Assembly (NCBI GenBank): GCA_026873275.1
Contig: JANTUC010000007.1
Location: 1,364,001 to 1,428,000 of the forward strand
Reading direction: 5' to 3'
Source: Pseudopithomyces maydicus
Lineage: Eukaryota > Ascomycota > Dothideomycetes > Pleosporales > Didymosphaeriaceae
DNA: 64,000 nt
In this document: positions 45,713-56,502 of the stretch, in pieces
How the letters are laid out: each line of letters begins with the position of its first letter
Position numbering within the stretch: position 1 is the stretch's first letter
Translations under genes and position numbers: made by a program
The notes under the pieces: model-generated
Told to the model about the DNA's origin: nothing
What the model saw: the letters and a program-made list of their open reading frames with translations, nothing else
The model's database searches: none

Positions 45713-47068
45713 CTATTGCGTAAATTGCCACCAGTTGAAGTTGAAGAGATAGTCGCTGCCGCTACCCGTGAACTTCAGGAAGAGATCCTGTGTACCCGTG
45801 GCCCCGCTGACCGGACACGACACCGTCGTGTACGTCTGCCATGCACCCGTGTTCGGAACTGTGCACGTTCCTACAAGCGTGCCCGTCTGGCTTCCTAGAC
45901 GCACTTCGATCTTTCCTCCGTTCGCATTCTGCGAGGCGACACGTGCCGTGAATGTTTTGGCACCACTGCCAAAGCCTACGCCGCGTATCTTGAGATAGTC
46001 GTTGTTGTTGATGAAGGATACCGCTATGCCTCCCTCGCCGCAGACCTCGGTTTCCACGCCCTGCGCCCAAGCAGACGTCTCGGCTTCCACCTTCACGTAC
46101 GGGTTCAGCGTCCCCACCTGGGGCGGGCCAGCCGTCGTCATGGTGATCTTGGGGATGGTACCGTCCGAGTTGTACGTAAACTTTTCGACAGCCACCGACC
46201 GCGTGTAGCCACCACCGCCGGGGAGTGCGCCGTTGTGGTAGAAGAAATACGACGAGCCGTTGAAGTCGGCGACACCCGGGTGATTGGTAAAACTGCTTCC
46301 TGCCGTCGCCATTATGATCCCACGGTAAGTCCATGGGCCGGTGACGCTGGGACCCGTCGAGTAGCGAATGTCCTCGGAGCAGCAGTTGGCTGCGTAGACG
46401 AGGTAGTACTGTCCGTTCCTCTTGTAAATCCAGGGGCCCTCTTCGAAGAAAGTGGGACGCGATCCGCCGTTCGGGCGCGATCCAAACCCTGCCGTGGTGA
46501 GGGAAACCTTATTGATGCCGCCCGAGTAGGAGATCATGTCCTGGTTGAGCCGGATGTAGCTGAGTCCTGGGTTGCCCCAGTACAGGTACGCCTGACCATC
46601 GTCGTCGATGAAGACGGTCGGATCGATCTCATTGTTTTCGACAAGTGCTTTACCGAGAGCATCTTTGTACGGTCCCGCAATGTTGTCGGCGACCGCAACG
46701 CCAATGGCCATGGACCCAGAGGATTTCTGAACCGGAACGTACCAATAGAATTTGTTGTTGCGAGCGACGACTTGACCAGCCCAGGCCCGGGAGCTGGCCC
46801 AAGAAAAGGAAGAGAGGCTTAACGGCGAGCCGTGGTCTTGCCAGTTTTGCATGTCCGATGTCGAGTACATGCGCCAGTCCTTCATGTTGAAGAAACCGCT
46901 AGATGTATCGTCCTCATCGTGGCCGGTGAAGAGGTACATGCGGCCATTGTACACATAAGGAGCCGGATCGGCCGTGTAGATGGTCTGCACCAGCGGATTG
47001 TCCGCTCTGACAAAACCCAGTAAACCTCCTACGAGCAGAAATGACTGATAAATGGAAGGGAACTTCAT
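45713..47068 (-). CDS. Secreted GH43 arabinanase/beta-xylosidase with C-terminal CBM6-like module
   Basis: A single-exon protein of 451 residues from ATG 47068. The signal peptide spans about 1-21. The GH43 five-bladed propeller (about 25-320) shows the three expected catalytic acids: Asp34 in TADPAP as general base, Asp149 in NEIDPTVF as pKa modulator, and Glu210 in EEGPWIYKR as general acid. These enzymes invert the anomeric centre while cutting arabinose or xylose linkages in plant hemicellulose. A beta-sandwich sugar-binding module follows (about 325-451), beginning VKVEAETSAWAQGVETE and containing NNNDYLKIRGVGFGSGAKTFTARVAS, which matches CBM6. It ends FNFNWWQFTQ. A plant-associated or saprotrophic lifestyle fits. 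The exact substrate is not resolved. Confidence 0.92.
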   Translation of the reverse strand: MKFPSIYQSFLLVGGLLGFVRADNPLVQTIYTADPAPYVYNGRMYLFTGHDEDDTSSGFFNMKDWRMYSTSDMQNWQDHGSPLSLSSFSWASSRAWAGQVVARNNKFYWYVPVQKSSGSMAIGVAVADNIAGPYKDALGKALVENNEIDPTVFIDDDGQAYLYWGNPGLSYIRLNQDMISYSGGINKVSLTTAGFGSRPNGGSRPTFFEEGPWIYKRNGQYYLVYAANCCSEDIRYSTGPSVTGPWTYRGIIMATAGSSFTNHPGVADFNGSSYFFYHNGALPGGGGYTRSVAVEKFTYNSDGTIPKITMTTAGPPQVGTLNPYVKVEAETSAWAQGVETEVCGEGGIAVSFINNNDYLKIRGVGFGSGAKTFTARVASQNANGGKIEVRLGSQTGTLVGTCTVPNTGAWQTYTTVSCPVSGATGTQDLFLKFTGSGSDYLFNFNWWQFTQ

Positions 47069-48081
47069 TGTCTCCAACACTGGTCCAACAGGATGTACCT
47101 GGTAAAGGTCCAATACTTTTTCGGCCCAAGGACACCATTTCTGCTTTAAATATTTATTTTGTCGAAGAATAATTATCCCCCTGTCCTATATGTCTGTAAA
47201 ACCCCCGCAGTGTGGGATATAAGGATGTTTCTCCATCAATGTTCCACCGCGAATTCCGATATAGGTCAATTTCTCCATAGTTGGTATTTCTGGCACATTT
47301 CTGAGTGGTTGGCTTCGTTACTGCCAGGCCCGGTGGCTATTAGGTGAGGGCGGCCGTATTCGAAGAAGCATGGTCACGGATAATTTAATATCGATCGGAG
47401 GGGACAAGCCGCTTGATAGGCTTTCTGCTTGCGATGCGCTAGTTGGCAATCAGCAAACTTGCCGACTGGAGGGGAAAATATTGTTTACATAGTCCCCAAT
47501 CTTCGTCCTAGTTACTGAACTACTACAATGACAACGTAGAGACAAAATATGTGTCGCGAATAATACTCGGCTGCCGTACCAGCTAGGCTACACTAGTGTA
47601 CACTAGTGTAGATCATACACGCTAAACCTTAACAGGTAAAACGAAACCCAGATTAACAGTTTTGCTCTATCTGCTAGTAGCTACACTGCTTCCATCTTTG
47701 AGGCACAATGAGCCGAGTTAGATTTGTTTTGGAAGGAAAAATGTCCATTTCTTTGAAAAACGACCTAAGACATGCATCTCCACCCAGTCTTGAGTCCATA
47801 GTCATATAGCAAAGCTAGTAGTCTAAGGCGCGATCGACACTATCAGCGTGCGTAGGTACGTACGCTCCCTATCGAACATAACATGCCGCCAACGATATCA
47901 ACGCCATCCGTTATAAATCTCCAAGGCCTGCCCAAGGTATACTAACATAGGAAACTGCCGGCAATCAGGGGCCAACCGAGGCTTTTGAGCACTAATTACA
48001 TGTAACATCTTACAATACAAACACTGTGAAGGAAAAAACCAATGTACAAGAGCCGAGAACGGCACACAATATGCTGTCGGA
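47069..48081. other. AT-rich intergenic with a long palindrome
   Basis: Promoter side of the GH43 gene and 3' side of the zinc transporter. A 24-base perfect palindrome lies at 47588-47611. No gene is recognised. Confidence 0.5.
47588..47611. repeat. 24-base perfect palindrome of duplicated CACTAGTGTA
   Basis: Two head-to-tail copies of CACTAGTGTA, flanked by CTA and G, form a perfect 24-base palindrome. A single-core version lies at 8870-8883. Confidence 0.65.
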
Positions 48082-49786
48082 TCAAACGGTGGGCTCGCAG
48101 CATTGTTTGCTGTTACCGCAAGCATCAGAGCACTCTAGTAAGCACGCCTCGCCCTCGCCGCAGACACTGCCATTCTTGCTGCCGAGCTTGGTGCCGTGGG
48201 ATGGGCTTCCCTCATCGGCGCTGCTCTCGTCCGTATTACCAACGTGATCGTGATTCTCATCGAGGCAAAATTCGGGTTGAATTGTGGATGAGTGGATGCC
48301 ATATTCGTGCAAGCACTGGCGAATCTCCCGAGCGAGGGCCATATAGCGCGCAGAGCCATCGCCCTTGAAATCGAACGCGACCTGCACATGAAGGGAAGCA
48401 ACCAACTTGGTGTCCGATAGCTGCCACACGTGGACATGATGACAAGATACAATTCCATCGAGTTCTGTGATGTCATCTTTGATATCGTCGATGGATAGGC
48501 CTGCTGGAACGGCTTGGAGAAGAATACGAGCAGCGGCCAGACACAATGGAATAGCAGAACCGAGAATGATTACCGTGATGACGAGTGAGATGACGGGATC
48601 TGAATAGAACCTCCACGAGTAGTCAGTCAACCAAATGATCAGGGCAGATGCGATTACGCCAATGTTTCCAAGAGCATCGCCCAGGACGTGCAAGAAGACA
48701 CCGCGCATGTTGAGGTCGTGACTATGGCCATGGCCACCTTTGCCCTGCTCTTTAGGCTTGCTGTGCTTATGATCGGTGTGGCAGTTCTTCTTGGTGGAGT
48801 TAGCCTGACCAGACACGTTCTTGGCTTTCGGCAACAAGGGTGACTGCTCCGTTGGTGCCTCTCCTGTGGGGGCAATTTCGTTGTCTGCGTCGTCGCTAGA
48901 GTCATCGCTCATACGCGATGACTCGATAATACTGTTACGGAAGGATGATGGGTACACGGGGATATCCTCGGGCCCGGAGTAGCCTCGAGACCGTGACCGA
49001 TGGTGTTTTTGGAGATGCGCTTCCCGGATGCTGAGCGGTGGGGCGTCGAACCAGGCTTAGGGGACCAGGAAATATCGGTAGAGCGCTTTCCTGGGGCAGA
49101 GGCACCATTGGTGGATGTTGTTGGCCAGTTTGCTACGCGGTTTTGTGGGAGTACATCGGCAATGTTACCGGCCTCGTCTGCGACCGCGTGGTCAGCAGGG
49201 TGAATGGCATGGGCGTGTCCCTCTTCTGCCGCGTGCATGGAGTCTCCGTGCCCATGAGAGTGCCCGCCGTGGCTATGGCCGTGGTCGTGGAATAGGAACA
49301 AGCCAAGGATGTTGGATGCTAGGCCGAAAGAGCCGACGATGAGTACGAGCTTTGGGTTGGTGACCTCTTGGGGTTCGACGAAGCGTTGAATGGCATCGAG
49401 GAAGATGGAAAGGCACAGGGCGACAAGGAAGACGCCGTTCACCAGTGCACCGAGAGTCTCGGCGCGTTGCCACTGCGTGGTGTTAGCTGCAGAAGACTTG
49501 CGAGGCAGGCGGACAGTGCTTACACCGTAGGTATACATCTTGGAATTTGTCCTCTGGTTTGCGACCTTGACGGCCCACAGGCCAACCAGCAGCGATATGA
49601 CATCGTTCAGCATGTGAAACGAGTCGGCAACGAGTGCGAGAGAATGCACCGCATATCCTGGCGCACGGTTAGCTGGGATGGAGAGCGGTTGCAGACATAG
49701 TACTGACCGACGGATATCTCGAGCAGGAAGAAAAGCGCATCGATGGTGAGCAGGATCAAGATCCGGGTCGTCTTGGAGAGCCCCAT
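48082..49786 (-). CDS. Zinc transporter of the cation diffusion facilitator family (Zrc1/Cot1-like), frame broken once
   Basis: Exons 49786-49708, 49657-49524 and 49472-48082 with 50- and 51-nt GT-AG introns. It exchanges cytosolic Zn2+ for protons, usually into the vacuole. Six membrane helices are expected: TM1 TRILILLTIDALFFLLEI, then the TM2 metal site HSLALVADSFHMLND (HxxxD), and later HVLGDALGNIGVIAS in TM5 (HxxxD). The loop between TM4 and TM5 is His-rich (HDHGHSHGGHSHGHGD), and the C-terminal cytosolic domain ends in a Cys-rich tail (CGEGEACLLECSDACGNSKQCC). Within the loop the frame shifts near 48973-48975: EATPGP should continue EDIPVYPSSFRNS. One added base there gives 534 residues with correct phases, so a base-call error is likely. 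Confidence 0.83.
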
Positions 49787-50686
49787 TGCGGTATCGGCAG
49801 GCAAGGACGGACGGGCAAAGAATGGAGGACTATGGGGCGGTACGCAGCAGCCACAAGGGGCTGGATAGGCGTGGACACAGGGGTACAGCTGAGCGACGGC
49901 GTCGAGGGGACTGGCGGGGTGTGGATGGGGTGAAGAGAGGACGCTGTGCATCAAAGTAATGTGGCGCGCACGCTATGACGCTCTTGCGTGCCGAGTCGGA
50001 GCTTTTCTACCCAATGCCAAGGTACGGTCCGCGTCCGTTCTGCTGGTCTCCAAGGCTCCAGGGGTGCTTTCCCAAGGGTGTAATCTTCCCAGCTCGGCTG
50101 TTCCTCCCATGCCCCACGCCGTGTGTGGTGGGGTGAATGTCGGCGTGATTCGACCCCAGGTTTGTTGAGCATGGATCGACCGTGGGTCACTCGCTCCCCA
50201 TCTACTACCACGAGCATGTATGTGCCTACATACGTAGGCACTTGATCTTGATAGCACCTGGCCACCGAGTTCGGCCTAGTTGGCGCCGCCGGCGTCGCAG
50301 TCCTTACCTCAAACAACAGCCAAACATTCCAAAAAGAGCGACCCCTCCGAAGAGAAGCGAAGTCAGGCCGATGACACCTACTCTCGAGATAGACTGTGCC
50401 GCTTCACCCTTGCCCAGCTGTCTTTCTGCATTGCCAATCTGTTTGAATCCACACCAGGTGGTGGGGGCTAAAAGGTGTCTGGCATCGCGGCTTCCTCATA
50501 CTAAATAGTATGCCTGGTGCCTTCCCTGCCGCCACCGGACCCTTCCATCCTCACAGGTGCTGCTACCCTGCAACCTTCCAAGACTAACCCAGCGCAATTC
50601 CTAGGTACCTGCCCACAAACCATCGAGCTCGTCATCACCTTCACTCTCACACCTTTGTACACGGTAAAGCTGCTCGGATTCATAAC
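49787..50686. other. Divergent promoter region, no gene recognised
   Basis: GC-rich interval between the zinc transporter (left) and the next plus-strand gene. Short frames only. Confidence 0.5.
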
Positions 50687-51814
50687 ATGGCAAATCCCAG
50701 CATGGATCCGTTGGATCACTTGTATTCACCATCACCATCACCATCACCATCATCGCCACCGCACCGTCGACTTCACGAGTTAGGATGGAACAAGTAAAAA
50801 CAATACTCTCGCTGCTCCATCTGCTCCTCCATCCGTCGTTATCACCACGTCAAGTGACGCCTCGCTGCTGCATCATGCCCCCTTCCGTCACTCCGCTGCT
50901 CCTGCCCTTGAGCAACCAGAGCATGCTCCGAACGAACAAACCAAACTTCCAGCTTTCAAGATCACAAAGCCTGACGTCAAGCGAAGACCGAAGAAGCTTT
51001 CCAAGGCCCTCCAGAGACCAGCCCCTCCTCCCGGCAAAGTAGCCCCGGTTAGGATTGGGGCAGATGGACTGCTGATCACCAAATATGTCCCTGCCTATCT
51101 AACCGCTGCGTGAGTGCAATTCATCCACTTCTCACCCTCTATTGCTAATACCTCAGGTGCAGCGTCAAGCGTAATTCTATTGAGTCACCGCTACTCCGTA
51201 TTGACAAGCTTGTCCGTATGGAGATCTGGAAGTATGCTATGAGCGGGCAGATCGTCGAGATCCGTGTTCGAAAACCGGAATCTCTCGAACGTTCCTTATC
51301 AGCCACTTCAGTGCCTGATGTCGGAGCTGCGTACATAGGCAAAGTAGCCCATCGCGGACCCAAGCGCACTCAACCCAAGGCTGCCTTCCACCTCCCTGAA
51401 GTGTGCCGACAAATTTATGCTGAGACTGCAACAATGGGCTACAGCGGCAACCAGTTTTCGTTCATTGGTGAAATTAGTCTTAAGTATGGACGTGAGGATG
51501 GCCCTGATGGTGCTCTCGAGGGTTGGTGCCGCGAACTACTTCCAGCACAGGTCAACGCGGTGACGTGCATTCGTCCGCATTGGCATGATTTTCAGGACTA
51601 CCTCAGCAAAGAGAACATGAGGACTTTCAAACAGCTCTTCCCTCGCCAAAAAAACCTTCGCGTTCCATCGCGTGCAGTCAATTGCCATGCAGAGTGGCCT
51701 GGTCGTGGCGATCCAATGCGCAAGCATCTGCGCCAACAGAGCAAGAAGAAAATCACTGCCTTGGTCAAGGAGCAGGAGGGCGACGAGGTTGAAGCTACTT
51801 TCTCTTCCACTTGA
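50687..51814 (+). CDS. Hypothetical protein with a DUF7730-like (F-box-adjacent) core
   Basis: Exons 50687-50793, 50855-51109 and 51157-51814 with GT-AG introns of 61 and 47 nt give 339 residues. The first exon encodes a Ser-Pro repeat made by a CACCAT-type microsatellite (about 50731-50756). A basic, Pro-rich linker follows (KRRPKKLSKALQRPAPPPGK). The core from about residue 125 has SPLLRIDKLVRMEIWKYAM, HLPEVCRQIYAETATMGY and NQFSFIGE. These are hallmarks of a large fungal family of small helical proteins annotated as DUF7730 or F-box-like, which is usually expanded and of unknown role. It ends with a Lys-rich segment. The first-exon assignment depends on the chosen acceptor at 50854 and is less certain than the core. 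Confidence 0.65.
50731..50756. repeat. CACCAT hexamer microsatellite
   Basis: About four copies of CACCAT are visible inside the first exon of the preceding gene, where they encode Ser-Pro steps. Confidence 0.75.
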
Positions 51815-52722
51815 GTCTTGGTTTCGGCTTAGGATTTGGAGGTTCTTGCATCCTTGGGAACAAGTATCTGGAAATCAAACTAGCATCTTACGATGCATTG
51901 TTCATGTATTTTAGGTTAGTTTGGGACTTCAAAATAATTTTGATAAAGTATTCCAGGGGATTTTGCAACATGGAAGGAAAATCGAATAGGCAAGGGCAGT
52001 CAAATCTTGTGATGCTCCCTCGGGGCCATTCAATCCAAACCCCCTCTGTCTGTATCTGATGCTGAAAGTGAACTCAATCCCACCAAGCAGTCAATCTTTC
52101 TATCACGATCGTGAGGCTCATTCTGACACCAGCCAATGGCAATTACACTACATAAGTAGGCTGTATTCGCATGATTTGTCGATAACACGTTTCTGATAAC
52201 ATTCCTGCTAAAACATTAAGCGCCATTTAGTACAGTACCCTAAGCGTGCTGATTTCATTCTCCCAAACCTACACCAACTATGAAGTTTGTTTGTTTGAAC
52301 ATACGTAGGAGGATCCAGCACTGGTGTGACCAATCGGTGATATAGGAGCTAAAAGTTGCAGGCTTCGAAAGCTGACATCGTTGGATAGTATAGGAAGTGA
52401 GAGAGCTGTTGGTAAATTCAGATGTTGCCCGTGCGCGTGCGCAAACTCGTGACGTTTCTCCAGGGCTAGGTACAATCATGTGACTAATATTTAACCTTGG
52501 AACCTTGGAAGGTTCCGGTCGGAACGTAGCCGGGGCTGGGGGCGGTGTGTCAGCCTCTGCCAAGAAGTCAAAGGCAGCTTATCCTCATCCTCACCTTCTA
52601 TTTCACCATCTTCCCGTCGCTACCCAGGCCCCAGAGCTTTCACTATTCCATCTCTGTCTGTACCAAGCGCGTGAACCAGGAAAATGTATTGCCGAGTGTT
52701 ATAACCTCACCAGTGCTGCAAG
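51815..52722. other. Intergenic, no gene recognised
   Basis: AT-rich 3' flank and the promoter of the F-box gene. Only short frames are seen. Confidence 0.5.
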
Positions 52723-54138
52723 ATGACCAAACTCCTCCAGCTTCCTGTCGAACTACTGGCCGAAATTGTCAATCATCTAACTCTACCTCATTATACCGAC
52801 GAGCGCGATTATGCATCGTGGTTCTACGGCCCAACTGACGCACGTACGCTGTTACACCTGTGCCTCAGCTCAAAAGTTTTACGAGATGTTGCTCAACCTG
52901 TGCTACACATGTATGCGAAATTGCCGCTAAGCACAGCCGACCCTTTGAGGCCTCTGCGACGATTTCTTAGGACGATCTTACAGCGGCCTGACCTAGCGCG
53001 GTGCGTTAAATATCTGTACCTTCAGACTCCGGATCAAGTGAAGGATGGCGCCGCACTGGATCTTTCGGTTCTGCGTACCGCATTTCTCTTGACTCCAGAC
53101 ATATGTGCTGGTCGCCCGATTCCACAGTTTAACATGCTTTCTCTGGCACTGCTTTCACGTTTACACAATCTGGAATATCTCTCTCTTACCGCGCGTTGGC
53201 AGCATCCCCGAAACTTCATTCGCTCGGTTCATCGATTGCGGTTGCATCATTACATATTGCCTAGGCTTAAGTCTTTTCGTCTTAACAAGGTGTATGATAA
53301 CGGCCCTGTTAACTTAGAAGACCTCTTCGCTTTTCTGGACTGTCCAAATTTTGAGGCTTTTACCACGTACACCAAGATGGACGATTGGCTCCTGAGAGAC
53401 TATCCATGCGCTTCAAGGAACTATATAACACATGATGAAGTAGTCATGCAATGGGCGCTTATGGATCAATCTCGTGTGGAAACGTTACTAAAACTCTGTT
53501 CTTCTTTGTCATTGTTCGCATTCACTATGCCTCCACTTGGCCTTGGCAACACGGATGTAGGATTGTATGCGCAATTTGCACCTGAGGATGTGGTAAACAC
53601 TCTACAGTCTTTGCATGGGAATACTCTAGAGACTTTACATTTGGACTTTCACCCCTATTACAAGGCCACGCCTCGCGACGCAGCTCGCGATATAACGGAC
53701 CGCAACAGTTATAAATTTTACCCTACCTTTTGCGGCTTCAAACAACTCAGGAAGCTACAACTCGAATATTATAGATTGAGGCAATTCGCAAATCTCCCTC
53801 CAACTCTGGAAAGCCTCGAATTAAGCCGTTGTTTCTTCCCGGATCTCACAGCACAACCTCTTATACAGCTTATGCATCTGAAAGAAGCCTCGTGCCCGAG
53901 AATCGAAACAGTCGTAGTCCAGAGTCGCGAAAATGGGGGAGAAGGTATCGAAAGAGTACGAGAGATGGCAAGGAATACTGGAGCACAATTCTCTGATACC
54001 AGTGGTCGTACCGTGACTTTCACCGGGCTAGGGTACTGTCTCCAATTCCAGAGCATATTTCGTCCACTTCACGAGCCTTCATACGAAACTTCGACTGAGG
54101 AAGACTCCGAGGACTTTGAGGAGGCCGAAGATCTGTGA
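52723..54138 (+). CDS. F-box-type protein with leucine-rich C-terminal part
   Basis: An intronless frame of 471 residues. Residues about 1-50 form an F-box-like motif: LLQLPVELLAEIVNHL, then a LHLCLSSKVLRDVAQPVLH helix. Such proteins usually link substrates to SCF ubiquitin ligases. The rest carries spaced Leu-rich strands typical of degenerate LRR repeats (LSLALLSRLHNLEYLSLTAR, LRKLQLEYYRLRQFANLPPTLESLELS). It ends in an acidic tail (TEEDSEDFEEAEDL). Fungi have very large families of such proteins and the target is unknown. Confidence 0.8.
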   Translation: MTKLLQLPVELLAEIVNHLTLPHYTDERDYASWFYGPTDARTLLHLCLSSKVLRDVAQPVLHMYAKLPLSTADPLRPLRRFLRTILQRPDLARCVKYLYLQTPDQVKDGAALDLSVLRTAFLLTPDICAGRPIPQFNMLSLALLSRLHNLEYLSLTARWQHPRNFIRSVHRLRLHHYILPRLKSFRLNKVYDNGPVNLEDLFAFLDCPNFEAFTTYTKMDDWLLRDYPCASRNYITHDEVVMQWALMDQSRVETLLKLCSSLSLFAFTMPPLGLGNTDVGLYAQFAPEDVVNTLQSLHGNTLETLHLDFHPYYKATPRDAARDITDRNSYKFYPTFCGFKQLRKLQLEYYRLRQFANLPPTLESLELSRCFFPDLTAQPLIQLMHLKEASCPRIETVVVQSRENGGEGIERVREMARNTGAQFSDTSGRTVTFTGLGYCLQFQSIFRPLHEPSYETSTEEDSEDFEEAEDL

Positions 54139-55766
54139 ATCTCCAGCCACAGCCGCTCTCCTCGAACGGACCCACGTCACCAGTCACTCTGCCTAAAATC
54201 TTACATTGACGTCATACGAAGTTATAACAAGAGGTCTAGTGATCTACAAACAACAACACTAGCACAATAGTCAATAACTCTGAGACGACGCTGACGGCTA
54301 CTGCACGTACCTTAGCGGGATTTCACTTGACATGTACCGGCCCCTCTTCGATCACATGCTTTGAAGACCCTGTGAACGGAACCCCACGAAGTCAAAGGTG
54401 CAAGTCTGCGACACTTCGACGATTCATAGAACAAGCTGTCTTAATGGCTACCTACTGATTACCACACTGACACTCTCTTTACAAGATGTGTGTTTACCTG
54501 CCGCTTTTAGCTTTTAGCTTTTAGTGCATGAAAACCCACATCAAAATAACTATCAGAACGAGGAATATGGAGTGGGTACTTATCCCGAACATGTTGTATC
54601 CATCTAGACAAATTCTGCACCCGATAGTCTCACACCTTCCTAGTTGGTCCCACAAACTGGGTTGAGCCCTGGAGAAATGTTACACACGTGCTTGTAGGGA
54701 TTAAAAGGGGAGCCACAAGGAGAAGAATTCATTCAAAGGCGTTCATTGGAGAACGAGCTTCAGCAGCAAGACCCTGATACCCTCGTCTATAGATCACTTA
54801 AGCCCCGAATCACGCCTGCTGTGGGGCGATACAAGCTAAGGGACCCAAGCTACAATCATGATCACAAATCTAAGGCTTGTTGCGTTCTTCAGCGAACCAT
54901 TGAATCCTGACTAGAGTCCTTCAGGGTCCCGCTTGAGCTTGTCGGAGCTTGAGAGCTCCTAGCGTAGCACTATCGGAGCTGCTCCGAACCCTTGGAAGAG
55001 TCCAACTCCATGGTTACGGAAGTGGCTTGACACCATACCTCTTGTAGCCACTTTTGACCCCCTTTGGGACTTCTCAGATGTAATTGCCGAGAAAAATGAT
55101 CATCCTGGGCGTGGTAAGATCTCACCGTGCGACGCAGGTGGCTGGGCGTTCAACTCTCAACCGCCGAGGGGATGCCATCAGTGGCATCTCTAGAACAGCG
55201 TCTCGACTTCGATAGTTCTTCTACATTTCTCAAAGTACGCTAAGTATTGAGGTAGGGTTGCCGTGTGTACCGAACGTCATGCCTGGTATAGGTTTAGTCA
55301 TATTCATCTCGGCCACGGGCACGTCATTCTTCTGACAACAACCTCCAAGGCTTCTCGATTGTTGGGAACTATGTGTTCATAATCATTGTTTACAGAGTAG
55401 CGTTCATTACAGAAAGATGCACTGCTCGACGCCCTACATGATCGCTCGTGCACAGTGCGGTCTAGAGCGCGTGGACATGGAAACAGCATCCGGATACGGC
55501 ATGAACTCAAACTTGACATCAACAGCTCTCAACTCTCGTTTCTGAACAGTTACATCATTTCGTGAACCCATTCGAAGTATAAAGTAAGGTGAAGTTGCTG
55601 CGAGAAGGGGCATCACAAAACGAGAACAACTACTTCACAACCACTTCATATCTCATCAAAAGACTTTCGAGTCTACAGAGCTAGGAACCAGGCCGTGAGC
55701 CTATCTGACCACCAACTTGATTATACCCTTCGATAAAAGAGAAGGAATCCCCTGCACATCATCAAT
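54139..55766. other. Intergenic, no gene recognised
   Basis: A small repeat of CTTTTAG units lies near 54506-54524 and a short hairpin (GATGCCA / TGGCATC) near 55168-55185. No supported coding region. Confidence 0.5.
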
Positions 55767-56502
55767 ATGCCTTCCACCAAGATGCTGTTCACCATTGCCC
55801 TCTTCACGGTCGCCTATGCTCTCCCAACACCCCAGGGGGCAGGTACTGGTGCAGCGGCCAACTCAATTCTCTCCTCCACCGACAACGGCGTCGGTTTTGG
55901 CGTCGAGAACGCTGAAGACAACACCGCCGCTCTTATCACGTCAACCAAGGGCAGTGTCCCCCACAGCAGGCACCGGCGCAGCGGCCAATTCTATTCTTTC
56001 CTCCACCGACAACGGTGTCGGCTTTGGCGTCGAAAACGCCGAAGACAATACTGCTGCTCTCATTACTTCGACCAAGGGCAGCGTTCCCGCTCGCAGGTCT
56101 CGCCGTCAGCTCGACAAGGTGTCCAACGGCGCGCAGGCAGTGAGCAATGCGGTCGGCACAGGGGCTGCTACGGCCAGCACCACGGGCGAACTAGACACTG
56201 TTGATGGCCAGACTACGGGGGGACAAGCAAATCTCGGAGCCCAAGTCGGTAACACTGAAGCATCTACCCTGGAAGCCGCCGGTAGTGCCATTCCAAAACG
56301 CCAGCTGGATAAGATCGCCAAGGGCGCGCAGGCAGTGAGCGACGCGGCTGGTACTGGTGCTGCCACTTCGTCTACGACCAATGGACTCGTTAGCATTGAT
56401 GGAACGACTACTGGTGGTCAGGCGGCTGTCGGTGCAGCTGTTGGCGATACTGAGGCAGGGACGCTCGAGGCTGCAGGCAGCTCTGTTCCCACCTCTGCAT
56501 AA
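55767..56502 (+). CDS. Secreted repeat protein with Kex2-type dibasic sites
   Basis: The signal peptide is MPSTKMLFTIALFTVAYA (1-18), followed by LPTPQGAGTGAA. Two tandem copies of a 41-residue unit (AGTGAAANSILSSTDNGVGF... to ...STKGSVP) come first. Then two copies of a second, about 63-residue unit start with QLDK after dibasic sites (ARRSRRQLDK and IPKRQLDK) and contain GAQAVSxA and TxxGLVSID or GELDTVDG. RR and KR are Kex2 cleavage sites, so the precursor may release several peptides. The protein is Ala, Gly, Thr and Ser rich, without Cys. The frame shifts once between the first two repeat copies, at a five-C run (55958-55962). Removing one C, or adding two, restores the frame; with one removed the protein has 244 residues. 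Unknown function; it resembles Kex2-processed repeat proteins. Confidence 0.7.
55839..56087 (+). repeat. Tandem duplication of a 41-codon unit, period 127
   Basis: Copy 1 starts at 55839 and copy 2 at 55966. Over 41 aligned codons I count 19 base differences; all are third-position and synonymous. The period of 127 is one base off a multiple of three because of the C run at 55958-55962. Confidence 0.85.

Noticed and set aside
55843..55966. A 124-nt intron made from the first repeat copy (GT donor at 55843, AG acceptor at 55966), which would be intron gain by tandem duplication
   Set aside because: It would keep frame, but all 19 differences between the copies are synonymous, so copy 1 has been selected as protein. 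A coding copy with one miscalled C is simpler.
55767..56502. Ustiloxin-like RiPP cluster around the repeat protein
   Set aside because: The precursor style fits, but no UstYa-type, peptidase or methyltransferase partner lies within reach. The neighbours are an F-box protein and a disordered protein.
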